Positions 26,704 to 34,620 of a stretch of DNA of 64,000 nucleotides are shown in pieces. Location: positions 372,001 through 436,000 of the forward strand of contig JAKVOU010000001.1 in the NCBI GenBank assembly GCA_022482625.1. The letters are read 5' to 3'. The DNA comes from Spirochaetia bacterium (lineage in GTDB: Bacteria > Spirochaetota > Spirochaetia > Sphaerochaetales > Sphaerochaetaceae). The notes under the pieces were generated by a model. That model saw only the letters and a list, made by a program, of their open reading frames with translations, ran no database searches and was not told where the DNA came from. The translations under genes were made by a program, and so were the position numbers. The stretch's first letter is position 1. Each line of letters opens with the position of its first letter.

Positions 26704-28512
26704 ATGTGCGGAATCGTTGGATTTGTAGGGCAGGAAGGGCGTACTGATGCCTCACGGATATTGCTGGACAGCCTTGCCCAGTTGGAATATAGGGGATATG
26801 ACTCGGCTGGTATTGCAGTCATTGATACCAAAGGAGCTCTCCAAGTACTGAAAAGCAAGGGTAGGTTAGCAAAGCTGGAGGCCTTGGTAGCAGCACATCC
26901 GGTCGAAGGTACCTGCGGTATCGGACATACGCGTTGGGCAACCCACGGGGAACCGAGTGATGTCAATTCCCATCCCCATACCGACGTAAGCGGTGACATT
27001 GCCATCGTGCACAACGGCATCATCGAGAACTATGCGTCCCTCCATAGCTGGCTGGTAAAGCATAAAGTGACGTTCCGTAGCGAGACTGACAGCGAATGCG
27101 TCGCACATCTGGTGGATTTCCATTACAACGGGGACCTGCTGACAGCCGTGCAGGAAGCCGTGAAGCGTCTGGAAGGCTCCTATGCCATCGGTGTCATCTG
27201 CAAGAATGAACCGGGAACCATTGTCGTTGCAAGGAAGGATTGCCCGCTTGTCATCGGCAGGGCCGATGGCTGCAACCTGATTGCCAGTGACGTTACCCCA
27301 TTGCTTGCCTACACAAGGGAAGTACAGTACCTTGACAACGGCCAGATTGCGAAGATTACGGCAAATACCGTCGATATTTACCAGGATGAAGAGAAGGTTG
27401 ACCTGCCTGTGGAGCATGTCGACTGGGACCTGCAGAGCGCACAGAAGAACGGCTATGAACATTTCATGCTGAAGGAAATCTGTGAGCAGCCCAATGCAAT
27501 CGACCAGACATACAGGGCAAGGGTCTACGGAGGTAAACTTGACTTGGGAGACATCGAATCGTATGTTGCCTCGTGCAAGCGGGTCGTCATCCTTGGATGC
27601 GGTACTGCCTATCACGCAGCAGTAGTTGCAAAATATGTAATAGAGCATTTTGCACGTATCCCCGTCGAAGCGGACGTTGCCAGTGAATTCCGCTACCGTG
27701 ACCCGATCATCAACCCTGATGACCTGTGCATCGTCATCAGCCAAAGCGGTGAGACGGCTGATACGCTCCAGGGATTGCGGCTTCTCAAGAAACGCAAGGC
27801 AAAGGTGGTTGCAATCACCAACGTCGTAGGTTCCTCTGTTGCCCGCGAGGCTGACAAGGTCATCTATACGCAGGCAGGACCGGAGATTGCAGTTGCTTCC
27901 ACAAAAGCCTTTACGACGCAGCTGCTGTGTGTCTATCTGCTTGCCTGTGCATTGTGCAAGGACAAGGAAGTGAAGACAAGGCTCCTGGAGGAGCTTGCCG
28001 AGTTGAGCGAGAAAAGTGCAAAGGTACTCGGGCAGCAGGATGTGCTGCAACGGTTTGCGTCCAGACAGTTCAACAAATCGAAGGTATTTTACCTAGGCAG
28101 GCAGTGTGATTATGCAATCAGCCTTGAATCTGCCCTGAAACTGAAGGAAATCAGCTATACGCACAGCGAGGCCTTTGCCGCAGGAGAACTCAAGCATGGT
28201 CCGATTGCACTTGTCGACGATGATACCTTGGTGGTAGCTACCTGTTGTCTTCCCAGCCTCTATGACAAGATGGATTCGAACATCAAGGAAGTAAAGGCTC
28301 GTGGAGCCCGAACCCTTGCCATTACCTTTGAAGGAAACAACCGGTTTGACGAATGTGCGGATGAAGTATTCAAGATTCCTGTGACGGATCCTTATTTCTC
28401 ATCTATCCTTGCCGTAATCGTCACTCAGCTGTATGCTTACTACTGCAGTGTGTACAAAGGCAATGATCCTGACAAGCCGAGGAATCTTGCAAAGTCAGTA
28501 ACTGTCGAATAA
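26704..28512 (+). CDS. glmS: Glutamine-fructose-6-phosphate aminotransferase
   Basis: This enzyme makes glucosamine 6-phosphate from fructose 6-phosphate and glutamine, the first step to peptidoglycan amino sugars. It is 602 aa, full length. The N-terminal glutaminase domain starts with Cys2 as nucleophile (MCGIVGFVG) and has RGYDSAG and GHTRWATHG. Two SIS domains bind the sugar (ILGCGTAYHAA...VISQSGETADT and YLGRQCDYAISLESALKLKEISYTHSEAFAAGELKHG). It ends with the typical NLAKSVTVE. GGGAG lies upstream of the ATG. It is followed after 32 nt by a Sel1-repeat gene. Confidence 0.97.
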   Translation: MCGIVGFVGQEGRTDASRILLDSLAQLEYRGYDSAGIAVIDTKGALQVLKSKGRLAKLEALVAAHPVEGTCGIGHTRWATHGEPSDVNSHPHTDVSGDIAIVHNGIIENYASLHSWLVKHKVTFRSETDSECVAHLVDFHYNGDLLTAVQEAVKRLEGSYAIGVICKNEPGTIVVARKDCPLVIGRADGCNLIASDVTPLLAYTREVQYLDNGQIAKITANTVDIYQDEEKVDLPVEHVDWDLQSAQKNGYEHFMLKEICEQPNAIDQTYRARVYGGKLDLGDIESYVASCKRVVILGCGTAYHAAVVAKYVIEHFARIPVEADVASEFRYRDPIINPDDLCIVISQSGETADTLQGLRLLKKRKAKVVAITNVVGSSVAREADKVIYTQAGPEIAVASTKAFTTQLLCVYLLACALCKDKEVKTRLLEELAELSEKSAKVLGQQDVLQRFASRQFNKSKVFYLGRQCDYAISLESALKLKEISYTHSEAFAAGELKHGPIALVDDDTLVVATCCLPSLYDKMDSNIKEVKARGARTLAITFEGNNRFDECADEVFKIPVTDPYFSSILAVIVTQLYAYYCSVYKGNDPDKPRNLAKSVTVE

Positions 28513-28544
28513 ATTTTAGATATGGTAGGTAGGAGAATTCCATT

Positions 28545-29801
28545 TTGAAGGTTGAAGACCTGAATAGAGAAGAATTGTTTGCTCTGGCCGGTGAATATTA
28601 TCGGAAAAATGAATACAGCAAAGCTGTTGCCTGCTTTCTTCGCGCAGCACAGAAAGGTGATGGAAAAAGCCAATATAATCTGGGCGTATGTCTGTCCCAG
28701 GGCAAGGGTACAGCCAGGGATCTTGACAAGGCTCTGTATTGGTTCGGCAAGGCAGCACATCAAGGGATTTCCAAGGCACAGTACAACCTTGCCGTTCGTT
28801 ATGACAATGGACAAGGCATAAAGCAGGATTTTAAGAAAGCGCTGTATTGGTATACCAAAGCAGCTGAACAAGGAGATGCAAGAGCCCAATACAATCTTGG
28901 TGGCTGCTATGCGTTGGGGCAGGGTGCAGACAAGAATGAAGAGAAGGCATTCTTCTGGTATCACAAAGCTGCAGAAAACGGTGATGCAAAGGCCCAATAT
29001 CATGTCGGTATCAGATACGAGAACGGCAAGGGTACAGAAAAGGATGACAAACTGGCTGCCTACTGGTATCTCTGTGCGGCAGAACGGGGCGTTGCAGAAG
29101 CCCAACTTGGCATAGGTCTGTGCTATGCTTACGAAATAGGTGTAAAAAAAGACGAAGAAAGGGCTGCCTATTGGTATCTGAAAGCTGCAGAGCAAGGACT
29201 GGGAGAAGCTGAATACAACCTTGGTGCCTGCTATACCTTCGGACTTGGTGTCCCCAAGGACTCAGAAAAAGCGGCCTACTGGAACAAGAAGGCCGCAGAC
29301 AAAGGGGTAGTGAAAGCCCAGTCCCTGTTTGCTCTTTCTGTTGCCAACGGCATAGGTGTAGAACAGAATGAGGGCGAAGCTGTCCGTTGGTATAGGAAGG
29401 CCGCCGAAAGCGGTGATGCCGAGGCTGCTTTCAATCTGGCAATCTGCTATTCTGTAGGCAGAGGTGTGGAGAAAGATGATGAGCAGGCTTTCTATTGGTT
29501 TCACATCAGCGCAGAAAAAGGCGACGACAGGGCCCAATATAACCTCGGTGTCTGCTATGATATGGGCAACGGAGTCGGCAAGGATTATAAAAAAGCAGTC
29601 TACTGGTACAGCAAGTCTGCCGACCAAGGCAATGACAAGGCGCAATACAATCTAGGAATCTGCTATGCCAATGGGAATGGTGTTCCTCAGGACTACGAAA
29701 AAGCAGCACAGTTGCTCTGTCAGGCTGCTATCCAAGGCAATGAAAAAGCACGTTTCAGACTCGGTGTAAAATGCAAGGATATCGACCTTGATAATTTCTA
29801 G
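28545..29801 (+). CDS. Sel1-like repeat protein
   Basis: This 418-aa protein consists almost wholly of Sel1-type (TPR-like) repeats. Ten 36-aa units run from about residue 39 to 398, with a consensus of the form G-D-x-x-A-Q-Y-N-L-G-x-C-Y-x-x-G-x-G-V-x-K-D-x-x-K-A-x-Y-W-Y-x-K-A-A-E-x. They are preceded by one short unit and followed by a partial one. The start is a TTG at 28545 with AGGAG 9 nt upstream. There is no signal peptide or membrane helix, so it should be a cytoplasmic scaffold. Sel1 proteins mediate protein-protein contacts; the partner is unknown. It may share the glmS transcript. Confidence 0.85.
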   Translation: MKVEDLNREELFALAGEYYRKNEYSKAVACFLRAAQKGDGKSQYNLGVCLSQGKGTARDLDKALYWFGKAAHQGISKAQYNLAVRYDNGQGIKQDFKKALYWYTKAAEQGDARAQYNLGGCYALGQGADKNEEKAFFWYHKAAENGDAKAQYHVGIRYENGKGTEKDDKLAAYWYLCAAERGVAEAQLGIGLCYAYEIGVKKDEERAAYWYLKAAEQGLGEAEYNLGACYTFGLGVPKDSEKAAYWNKKAADKGVVKAQSLFALSVANGIGVEQNEGEAVRWYRKAAESGDAEAAFNLAICYSVGRGVEKDDEQAFYWFHISAEKGDDRAQYNLGVCYDMGNGVGKDYKKAVYWYSKSADQGNDKAQYNLGICYANGNGVPQDYEKAAQLLCQAAIQGNEKARFRLGVKCKDIDLDNF

Positions 29802-29806
29802 GACAG

Positions 29807-31219
29807 TCAGGAAGCAATGATAACTTTTTTAGGTTGCTTCAGCAACTGGGCATAAGTATATGGATAGAAATGTCGCAATTGGTAAAACAATGACTTTTTT
29901 ACATGTTTTGACGTGAATTCCACTGCATGGAGACCCAATCGGATCAATACCATGAGAGCCAACCTGCGGTATTCATATTCTTTACCGAATATTTTCCCGA
30001 TCCGCACTGCCGAAGCCCGGTCATAAAAGACTTTTGCAGCATGGTAAAATTCCTTTTGCAATTCCCACGGTGTCAGATTCATCGGCAGGAAAGTCGTATT
30101 GAACATGTCAAAATAATTCCATTCTTTAAAAATAATGCGCTTTTGTTGAGTCATTTGGTCAAAAACGGGCGTACCAGGATAGGGCGTAAGCAAGGCCGGT
30201 TGCAATTGATATGCATCGATTGATTTTGTAAAATCAACTGATTTGCGGATATCCTCCCGTGAATCTTCGTCAAGTCCGAGCACGATGCTGGCAATCAGCC
30301 GTATCTTATATTTCTTACAGGCAGCAGCGGCATTCTTGATATCTTCGACATTCTGACGTTTGTTGATCGAGTCCAAAGCCTTTTGGTTCAAGGACTCAAT
30401 GCCTATAAGGACTCTGCTGAGATGGGCATCATGAAGCAACTGCAAAAGTTCCTCGTCTCGTGCCAGATCTGTCCTGCCAAAGAAAAAGATTTCCCTGAAC
30501 ATCAGATTCTCTTTGATCATACGTCGGCAGATTTCCTTTGCCCGCTCCTTATCTGCCGTAAAGTTATCATCTTCAAAGTTGATATACTTGAAACCCATCT
30601 CCTTATACATGCGGATTTCTTTGATGACATTGTCAACGCTTCGCTGTCGATAGGGTCTGAACATCCTGGAGGATGAACAGAATGTACAACTGAAAGGGCA
30701 ACCTCGTGTCGTCAGTACATTGGCAGCCTGACATGGCGTCTTGAGTACGGAATAATCAGGAAAAGGATTGTCATCGAGATCTGCACTTGGCTTCCCTTGG
30801 ACAATTTTCTCTGTCAGACGCCCTTCTACTACATCAACTATGACATTTTCTGCTTCTCCGACAATTACCTGGTCAGCATGCTCGGCTGCCTCATTCGGCA
30901 ATGCGGATGCATGGTACCCACCGATGAGTACACGGGCCGAAGAATTCTTATGAATCATATCAGCAAGTTCGTATGCACGGGGAGCCGTGGAAGTCATCGT
31001 ATAGAGACAGAATATATCTGTATCTTTTAACAGCTGCTTATAAGGAACGCTCCCGTTCAATTCTTCATAATCTTCCACTTCGTAGCCAGCGCGTTTGAGA
31101 ATACCACCAAGGATCAAAGGACCGGTTATTGAATTTGAATGACCGTATGCCAGGCCCGCCAGACGATAAATCTTAGTTCTTCTTAGAGTAGTCGTAGGAA
31201 CAATAAAAACAATTTTCAT
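29807..31219 (-). CDS. B12-binding-domain radical SAM protein
   Basis: This 470-aa radical SAM enzyme is of the BchE/P-methylase-like class. Residues 1-140 resemble a cobalamin-binding Rossmann domain (ARVLIGGYHASALPNEA...VIVGEAE). The 4Fe-4S site is Cys174-x3-Cys178-x2-Cys181 in TTRGCPFSCTFCSS. FEDDNFT, LIGIESLNQKALDSINKRQ and TPYPGTPVFDQM are typical of the core. The usual D-x-H-x-x-G of B12 binding is not seen, so cobalamin may bind base-off without His or not at all. The substrate is unknown. It is convergent with the Sel1 gene and lies downstream of a transposase-like gene on the same strand. Confidence 0.88.
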   Translation of the reverse strand: MKIVFIVPTTTLRRTKIYRLAGLAYGHSNSITGPLILGGILKRAGYEVEDYEELNGSVPYKQLLKDTDIFCLYTMTSTAPRAYELADMIHKNSSARVLIGGYHASALPNEAAEHADQVIVGEAENVIVDVVEGRLTEKIVQGKPSADLDDNPFPDYSVLKTPCQAANVLTTRGCPFSCTFCSSSRMFRPYRQRSVDNVIKEIRMYKEMGFKYINFEDDNFTADKERAKEICRRMIKENLMFREIFFFGRTDLARDEELLQLLHDAHLSRVLIGIESLNQKALDSINKRQNVEDIKNAAAACKKYKIRLIASIVLGLDEDSREDIRKSVDFTKSIDAYQLQPALLTPYPGTPVFDQMTQQKRIIFKEWNYFDMFNTTFLPMNLTPWELQKEFYHAAKVFYDRASAVRIGKIFGKEYEYRRLALMVLIRLGLHAVEFTSKHVKKSLFYQLRHFYPYTYAQLLKQPKKVIIAS

Positions 31220-31273
31220 TCTGCGCCTCCAGGTTCACAGTAACCTGCCTGTTGCCTCTTTGCTTGCAACCGG

Positions 31274-32713
31274 TCAGGGAGAAATAAGGAAAGGCTGGTC
31301 AACCAACAGAGACCTGTAGCGGTAATCAATGGTGTTGAGAGTTTTTCCTGGTATTGCATAGCCATTGCTGACAGTGCACTTCTGATTTCTCAATTCATGA
31401 AAAATCCTGCCTATATCAAGTCCTTGGGAAGAAAATTCCTTATCAAGGAGTGATGTAATCATTGAAGCTATGAACAAAACAAGGAACTGTCCCTTGATTG
31501 CTTGCAGTGAATTGCCTACTGGAAATCCTGTCAGCATGCCAAAGTCTTTGTTCGCCTTGTTTTTTGTACAGAAAAGTGGCAATACCTGATCTATCGGAAG
31601 GTCTGCAGAAGAGACAAACACAGAGGTTCCTTCGCATGTATGGTTGATTTTTTCTTTTTGCTTGTATCCTGTAGGCATAGTTTGGTTGTTGGCTAAAGTA
31701 AGATAAGCATATACAGGAATTCCGTCTCCAAACAAATAAGGAATTTTCTTGATGAAGTACTGTTTCATGCCATAGGTAACGATATTTTCAGGTCCATAGG
31801 TTTTTGAAGAATAAGAATCGACGATTTCCCTGAACAAGGAACTACCAGGGACCAAATCAGTAATGTAGGCGATTGCTTCCTTATGAAGCAATGACAGCAA
31901 GGTTTCAGGCAATTGACGGTTATCAGGAATGGTAAAATCTGTAGCTATGCCATATTTATGTAAGATACTGATCGTCTTGGCCATAGGTTGCACAAGGTCA
32001 GATACGCTGTCAAGGCCATAAGAAAAATAAAGTGGAAGTCCTGATGATCTTTCAGCGACATAGAGCAACCGTGAGGGAAATAAGTCTGATGATGATGAAA
32101 AAAAAGTATTGCAGTCCGACTTTTGGTTTTGCGAAGGAACATCGACAAGAATACCATGAATATCCTTTTCTTGTGAAAGTTTTCCAAAATATGCTGTAAA
32201 AAACCTGTTTTGTATTTCTGTACTCCCTAGGTACTCCAACAATGCGGAAATTCCCTCTGTATCCAGCTCAGCTTTCGGAAACAGATGTTTTACAAAGTTT
32301 CCATACCACCATGGCTGCACGTACTCCAAGGGACCAGGGGAGAGAATATGGTAAGCAAGCAGTGAAAAAAACGTATCAGACACGCCTGGTGCCATATTTT
32401 CGAGAATTCCATAGTAAGGCGTCTTCTGCAGAAACGAAAAAAGAAAGTGACTATCGCCAAAATCAAGGAGTTCTGCCTCACTGACAGGTATCTTTGATAT
32501 ATGGTAGGACGCAGAAACCGGTTCAAAGCCTCCTTCTAAGGTATACTTGAAGGTCCCTTGTTTCCTATTGGAAAAGAGGCTGTTTTCCTTGTCTAAGACA
32601 CGTCCAAGATACGTCATCTGGTTGACTTTCTTTCCTTTGATACGCTTTGGCAGGCAGACGGATGCATACTCGTTGTTACCTTTTCTTTCATAGCGTATGA
32701 ATTGCTTGGCCAT
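31274..32713 (-). CDS. Transposase-like protein with eroded catalytic motifs
   Basis: This 479-aa protein resembles IS1634/IS4-type transposases: an N-terminal NEYASVCLPKRIKGKKVNQMTYLGRVLDKENSLFSNRKQGTF and a C-terminal LRNQKCTVSNGYAIP are both typical. The first Asp (GILVDVPSQ) and a second (FTIPDNRQ) are kept, but the G-Y after the second Asp is gone. The E-containing helix that carries the third catalytic residue reads KNKANKDFGML, with no acidic residue in place. The frame is nonetheless full length. The ATG at 32713 has AAAGGA 9 nt upstream. No terminal repeats were found around it. It may be a recently decayed copy or a domesticated gene. Confidence 0.72.
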   Translation of the reverse strand: MAKQFIRYERKGNNEYASVCLPKRIKGKKVNQMTYLGRVLDKENSLFSNRKQGTFKYTLEGGFEPVSASYHISKIPVSEAELLDFGDSHFLFSFLQKTPYYGILENMAPGVSDTFFSLLAYHILSPGPLEYVQPWWYGNFVKHLFPKAELDTEGISALLEYLGSTEIQNRFFTAYFGKLSQEKDIHGILVDVPSQNQKSDCNTFFSSSSDLFPSRLLYVAERSSGLPLYFSYGLDSVSDLVQPMAKTISILHKYGIATDFTIPDNRQLPETLLSLLHKEAIAYITDLVPGSSLFREIVDSYSSKTYGPENIVTYGMKQYFIKKIPYLFGDGIPVYAYLTLANNQTMPTGYKQKEKINHTCEGTSVFVSSADLPIDQVLPLFCTKNKANKDFGMLTGFPVGNSLQAIKGQFLVLFIASMITSLLDKEFSSQGLDIGRIFHELRNQKCTVSNGYAIPGKTLNTIDYRYRSLLVDQPFLISP

Positions 32714-32725
32714 AGAGCACATTCC

Positions 32726-32755
32726 TTTGTGGTGAGAAAATATTCTCACCACAAA
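32726..32755 (-). repeat. Perfect 13-bp hairpin before the transposase-like gene
   Basis: TTTGTGGTGAGAA (32726-32738) and TTCTCACCACAAA (32743-32755) pair around a 4-nt loop. In the minus-strand transcript the 3' arm runs into the AAAGGA ribosome-binding site, so folding could limit translation. A dyad operator is also possible. Confidence 0.75.
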
Positions 32756-33035
32756 TCAAATGTTACACTGTTGAGTAATTTAATACAAGGAAATTTAATG
32801 TAGTGTATGTGTAGTTTTATGAAGTAGCATCACAAATCATATAATTGCAGTTACCAGTGATGGCAATTAATATTCTACCGATATTCTAGGCATGGCACTG
32901 AAAATTAAAATACGGAATAATAGCTTTCAGTAGGATGAATTGTGGCATCTATCAATGAAAGCAGAATGCAAAATGTAAATTACGCTATCCGATTGCTTGG
33001 ACACTATTGCAGTCTCACGGGAAATAAAAATATTG

Positions 33036-33064
33036 TTGACACAATTTTTATAATGAAGTAGAGT
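33036..33064 (+). promoter_or_regulatory. Promoter for the metal/lar operon
   Basis: TTGACA (33036-33041), a 17-nt spacer and TAGAGT (33059-33064) predict a start near 33071 and a leader of about 210 nt. A TATAAT at 33049 lacks a matching -35 box. Confidence 0.5.
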
Positions 33065-33077
33065 ACTTTTCGAAAAA

Positions 33078-33098
33078 CAGGTTTCAGGAAGAAATCTG
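33078..33098 (+). promoter_or_regulatory. Leader hairpin with AGGAA loop
   Basis: CAGGTTTC (33078-33085) pairs with GAAATCTG (33091-33098), with one G-T, around an AGGAA loop. A second leader hairpin (33154-33168) shows the same loop. A GGA in a hairpin loop is the CsrA target pattern, but a role here is only inferred. Confidence 0.45.
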
Positions 33099-33135
33099 AC
33101 AATAACATTCATAAATCATTTTACTTTCGTTAAAA

Positions 33136-33193
33136 GACCATGAAGGCCAAATTGGGATAGGAAATCCCTGTTTTGCTTCTATGGTCTTTTTTT
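33136..33193 (+). promoter_or_regulatory. Terminator-like attenuator in the lar operon leader
   Basis: GACCATGAAG (33136-33145) pairs with CTTCTATGGTC (33176-33186), with a bulged T, and a run of seven T follows. Inside, GGGAT/ATCCC (33154-33158, 33164-33168) closes an AGGAA loop. No plus-strand gene lies upstream, so the structure can only act on the operon's own transcript. It looks like an attenuator or riboswitch expression platform, or a read-out of an RNA-binding protein. The ligand is unknown. Confidence 0.6.
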
Positions 33194-33283
33194 ACGCTTC
33201 AGTCTTCAGAAATATTTTCTTGTGACAGAAAAACAACTATGACTGCAACTGCTTAGATAAATTTATACTGAATGGAGGTATTT

Positions 33284-34087
33284 ATGCAGCAATTCCATGA
33301 CACTGACTCCAGCCGTGCATTCTGGGATGCCATGGCAAGTTCCTTTTCCAAAGACAGCACTTTGCCCGACATCCAACATGACAGGACAATGAAACTGATC
33401 ATGGAAAACCAAATGATAGGACCGGACAGAAAAATCCTTGATATCGGTTGTGGTACAGGACGACATGCCTTCGCATTGGCACAGGAAGGTGCAACTGTCA
33501 CTGGCATTGATTTTTCTTCAAAGATGCTTGCCGCAGCAGAATCAAAAAGGAAAGGAATGACTGATGTCAGTTTTTCTCTTCTTGACTGGTCACAGATCGA
33601 CCTGGACCATGAAGGATGGAATCATTGCTTTGATCTCGTACTTGCCAATATGACACCTGCGGTTTCCTCTGATGAAACATTGCTCAAGATGTGCCAGGCT
33701 TCCAAAAACTGGTGCCTTATAGCAAAACCGACAAGAAGGATAAACTCGGTACTGGACCCTTTGCTGGAAATTTCCGAAACTCAAAGGGACCGGACTGCCT
33801 TAGATGAAAGTTTTGTACATATGTTTGATTTACTTTGGGCATCAGGTTACTGTCCCAACATTACTTATGAAAAACAAATCTGGCATTCCTGCGAACCGAT
33901 CATAAAAGCAATTCGCATGTATACCGACCGCATCGCTTCAAAAAAAGAACTTAGCAAAGACCAGCAGGACCATATAGTGGACTACCTGCAGTCCATTGCT
34001 GTCAATGGACAGGTTGAAGAAGAAACACACGTGACTGTTGCTACACTTTACTGGCAAGTCATTGATGAAAAAGGGAGAAGGCTATGA
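33284..34087 (+). CDS. Class I SAM-dependent methyltransferase
   Basis: This 267-aa protein has a Rossmann-type methyltransferase fold. Motif I is KILDIGCGTGRHAFALA (50-66). An acidic strand end, VTGIDFSSKML, binds the ribose of SAM, and the post-I region is LVLANMTPA. The ATG at 33284 has GGAGG at 33274-33278; an upstream in-frame ATG at 33272 overlaps that site and is rejected. It is the first gene of the operon and overlaps the FmdE-like gene by 4 nt (ATGA). The substrate is unknown; a small molecule or metal ligand tied to the cofactor pathway is an inference from the operon. Confidence 0.85.
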   Translation: MQQFHDTDSSRAFWDAMASSFSKDSTLPDIQHDRTMKLIMENQMIGPDRKILDIGCGTGRHAFALAQEGATVTGIDFSSKMLAAAESKRKGMTDVSFSLLDWSQIDLDHEGWNHCFDLVLANMTPAVSSDETLLKMCQASKNWCLIAKPTRRINSVLDPLLEISETQRDRTALDESFVHMFDLLWASGYCPNITYEKQIWHSCEPIIKAIRMYTDRIASKKELSKDQQDHIVDYLQSIAVNGQVEEETHVTVATLYWQVIDEKGRRL

Positions 34088-34620
34088 CTCAACATGAATT
34101 ATGGGAAAAGGCAGTTGCTTTTCATGGGCATGAATGTCCTGGACTTGCAATAGGTGTGCGGGCAAGCATGATTGCTATGAAAAGATTGAAAATCAATGAC
34201 AGGGCCAAGGATGAAGAACTTGTCTGCATAACCGAAAATGATGCCTGCGGAGTCGATGCCGTACAAGCATTGCTTGGCTGTACACTTGGCAAAGGTAATT
34301 TGATTTTCCGTGATACAGGGAAACAGGCATTCAGTTTCTACGAACGAAAAACAGGAAGCAGCTTCAGGATTGTACTGAACCAACTGCCCAAGGAACTGAA
34401 CAGGAACGAAAAGATCAACTACATACTTACCGCTGATGAAGAAAAAGTATTCTCATCCACACCTGTCAAATGCCAAATACCGGAAAGAGCCCGTCTGTTT
34501 ACATCGGTCCAATGTGAAACATGCCACGAATATGCCTCTGAAGGCAGGATACGTCTGCAGAATGGCAAGAAAGTCTGCATGGATTGCTTTGTTCCATATG
34601 AAAGGTGGGAAAAAAGATGA
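34084..34620 (+). CDS. FmdE-family protein with zinc ribbon
   Basis: This 178-aa protein belongs to the FmdE family, named from a gene next to molybdenum formylmethanofuran dehydrogenase; its exact function is unsettled. The metal-site motif FHGHECPG gives His14, His16 and Cys18. ACGVDAVQALLGCTLGKGNL (54-73) contributes Cys55 and Cys66. A C-terminal zinc ribbon has Cys144, Cys147, Cys165 and Cys168. It overlaps the methyltransferase and the binding-protein genes by 4 nt each. FmdE genes often lie beside metal transporters, so a role in metal handling fits. Confidence 0.88.
   Translation: MTQHELWEKAVAFHGHECPGLAIGVRASMIAMKRLKINDRAKDEELVCITENDACGVDAVQALLGCTLGKGNLIFRDTGKQAFSFYERKTGSSFRIVLNQLPKELNRNEKINYILTADEEKVFSSTPVKCQIPERARLFTSVQCETCHEYASEGRIRLQNGKKVCMDCFVPYERWEKR

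Larger units (their letters stand above)
32756..33283. other. Divergent intergenic region, transposase-like / metal operon
   Basis: About 530 AT-rich bases hold no supported gene. The right half contains a promoter (33036-33064), a hairpin with an AGGAA loop (33078-33098) and a terminator-like structure (33136-33193). Together these form the leader of the metal and pincer-cofactor operon. The left half (32760-33030) shows nothing I can name. Confidence 0.55.

Noticed and set aside
26866-28050. 394-codon open frame antisense to glmS
   Set aside because: glmS is certain on the other strand; the antisense frame has no homology and no ribosome-binding site.
28660-29780. Regular 108-bp periodicity as a DNA repeat or CRISPR-like array
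   Set aside because: The period comes from 36-residue Sel1 protein repeats; no CRISPR array is present in the window.
33136-33193. NiCo riboswitch in the lar operon leader
   Set aside because: The known NiCo RNA has a four-way junction; only one bulged stem with an inner hairpin is visible here. The attenuator is reported without a ligand.
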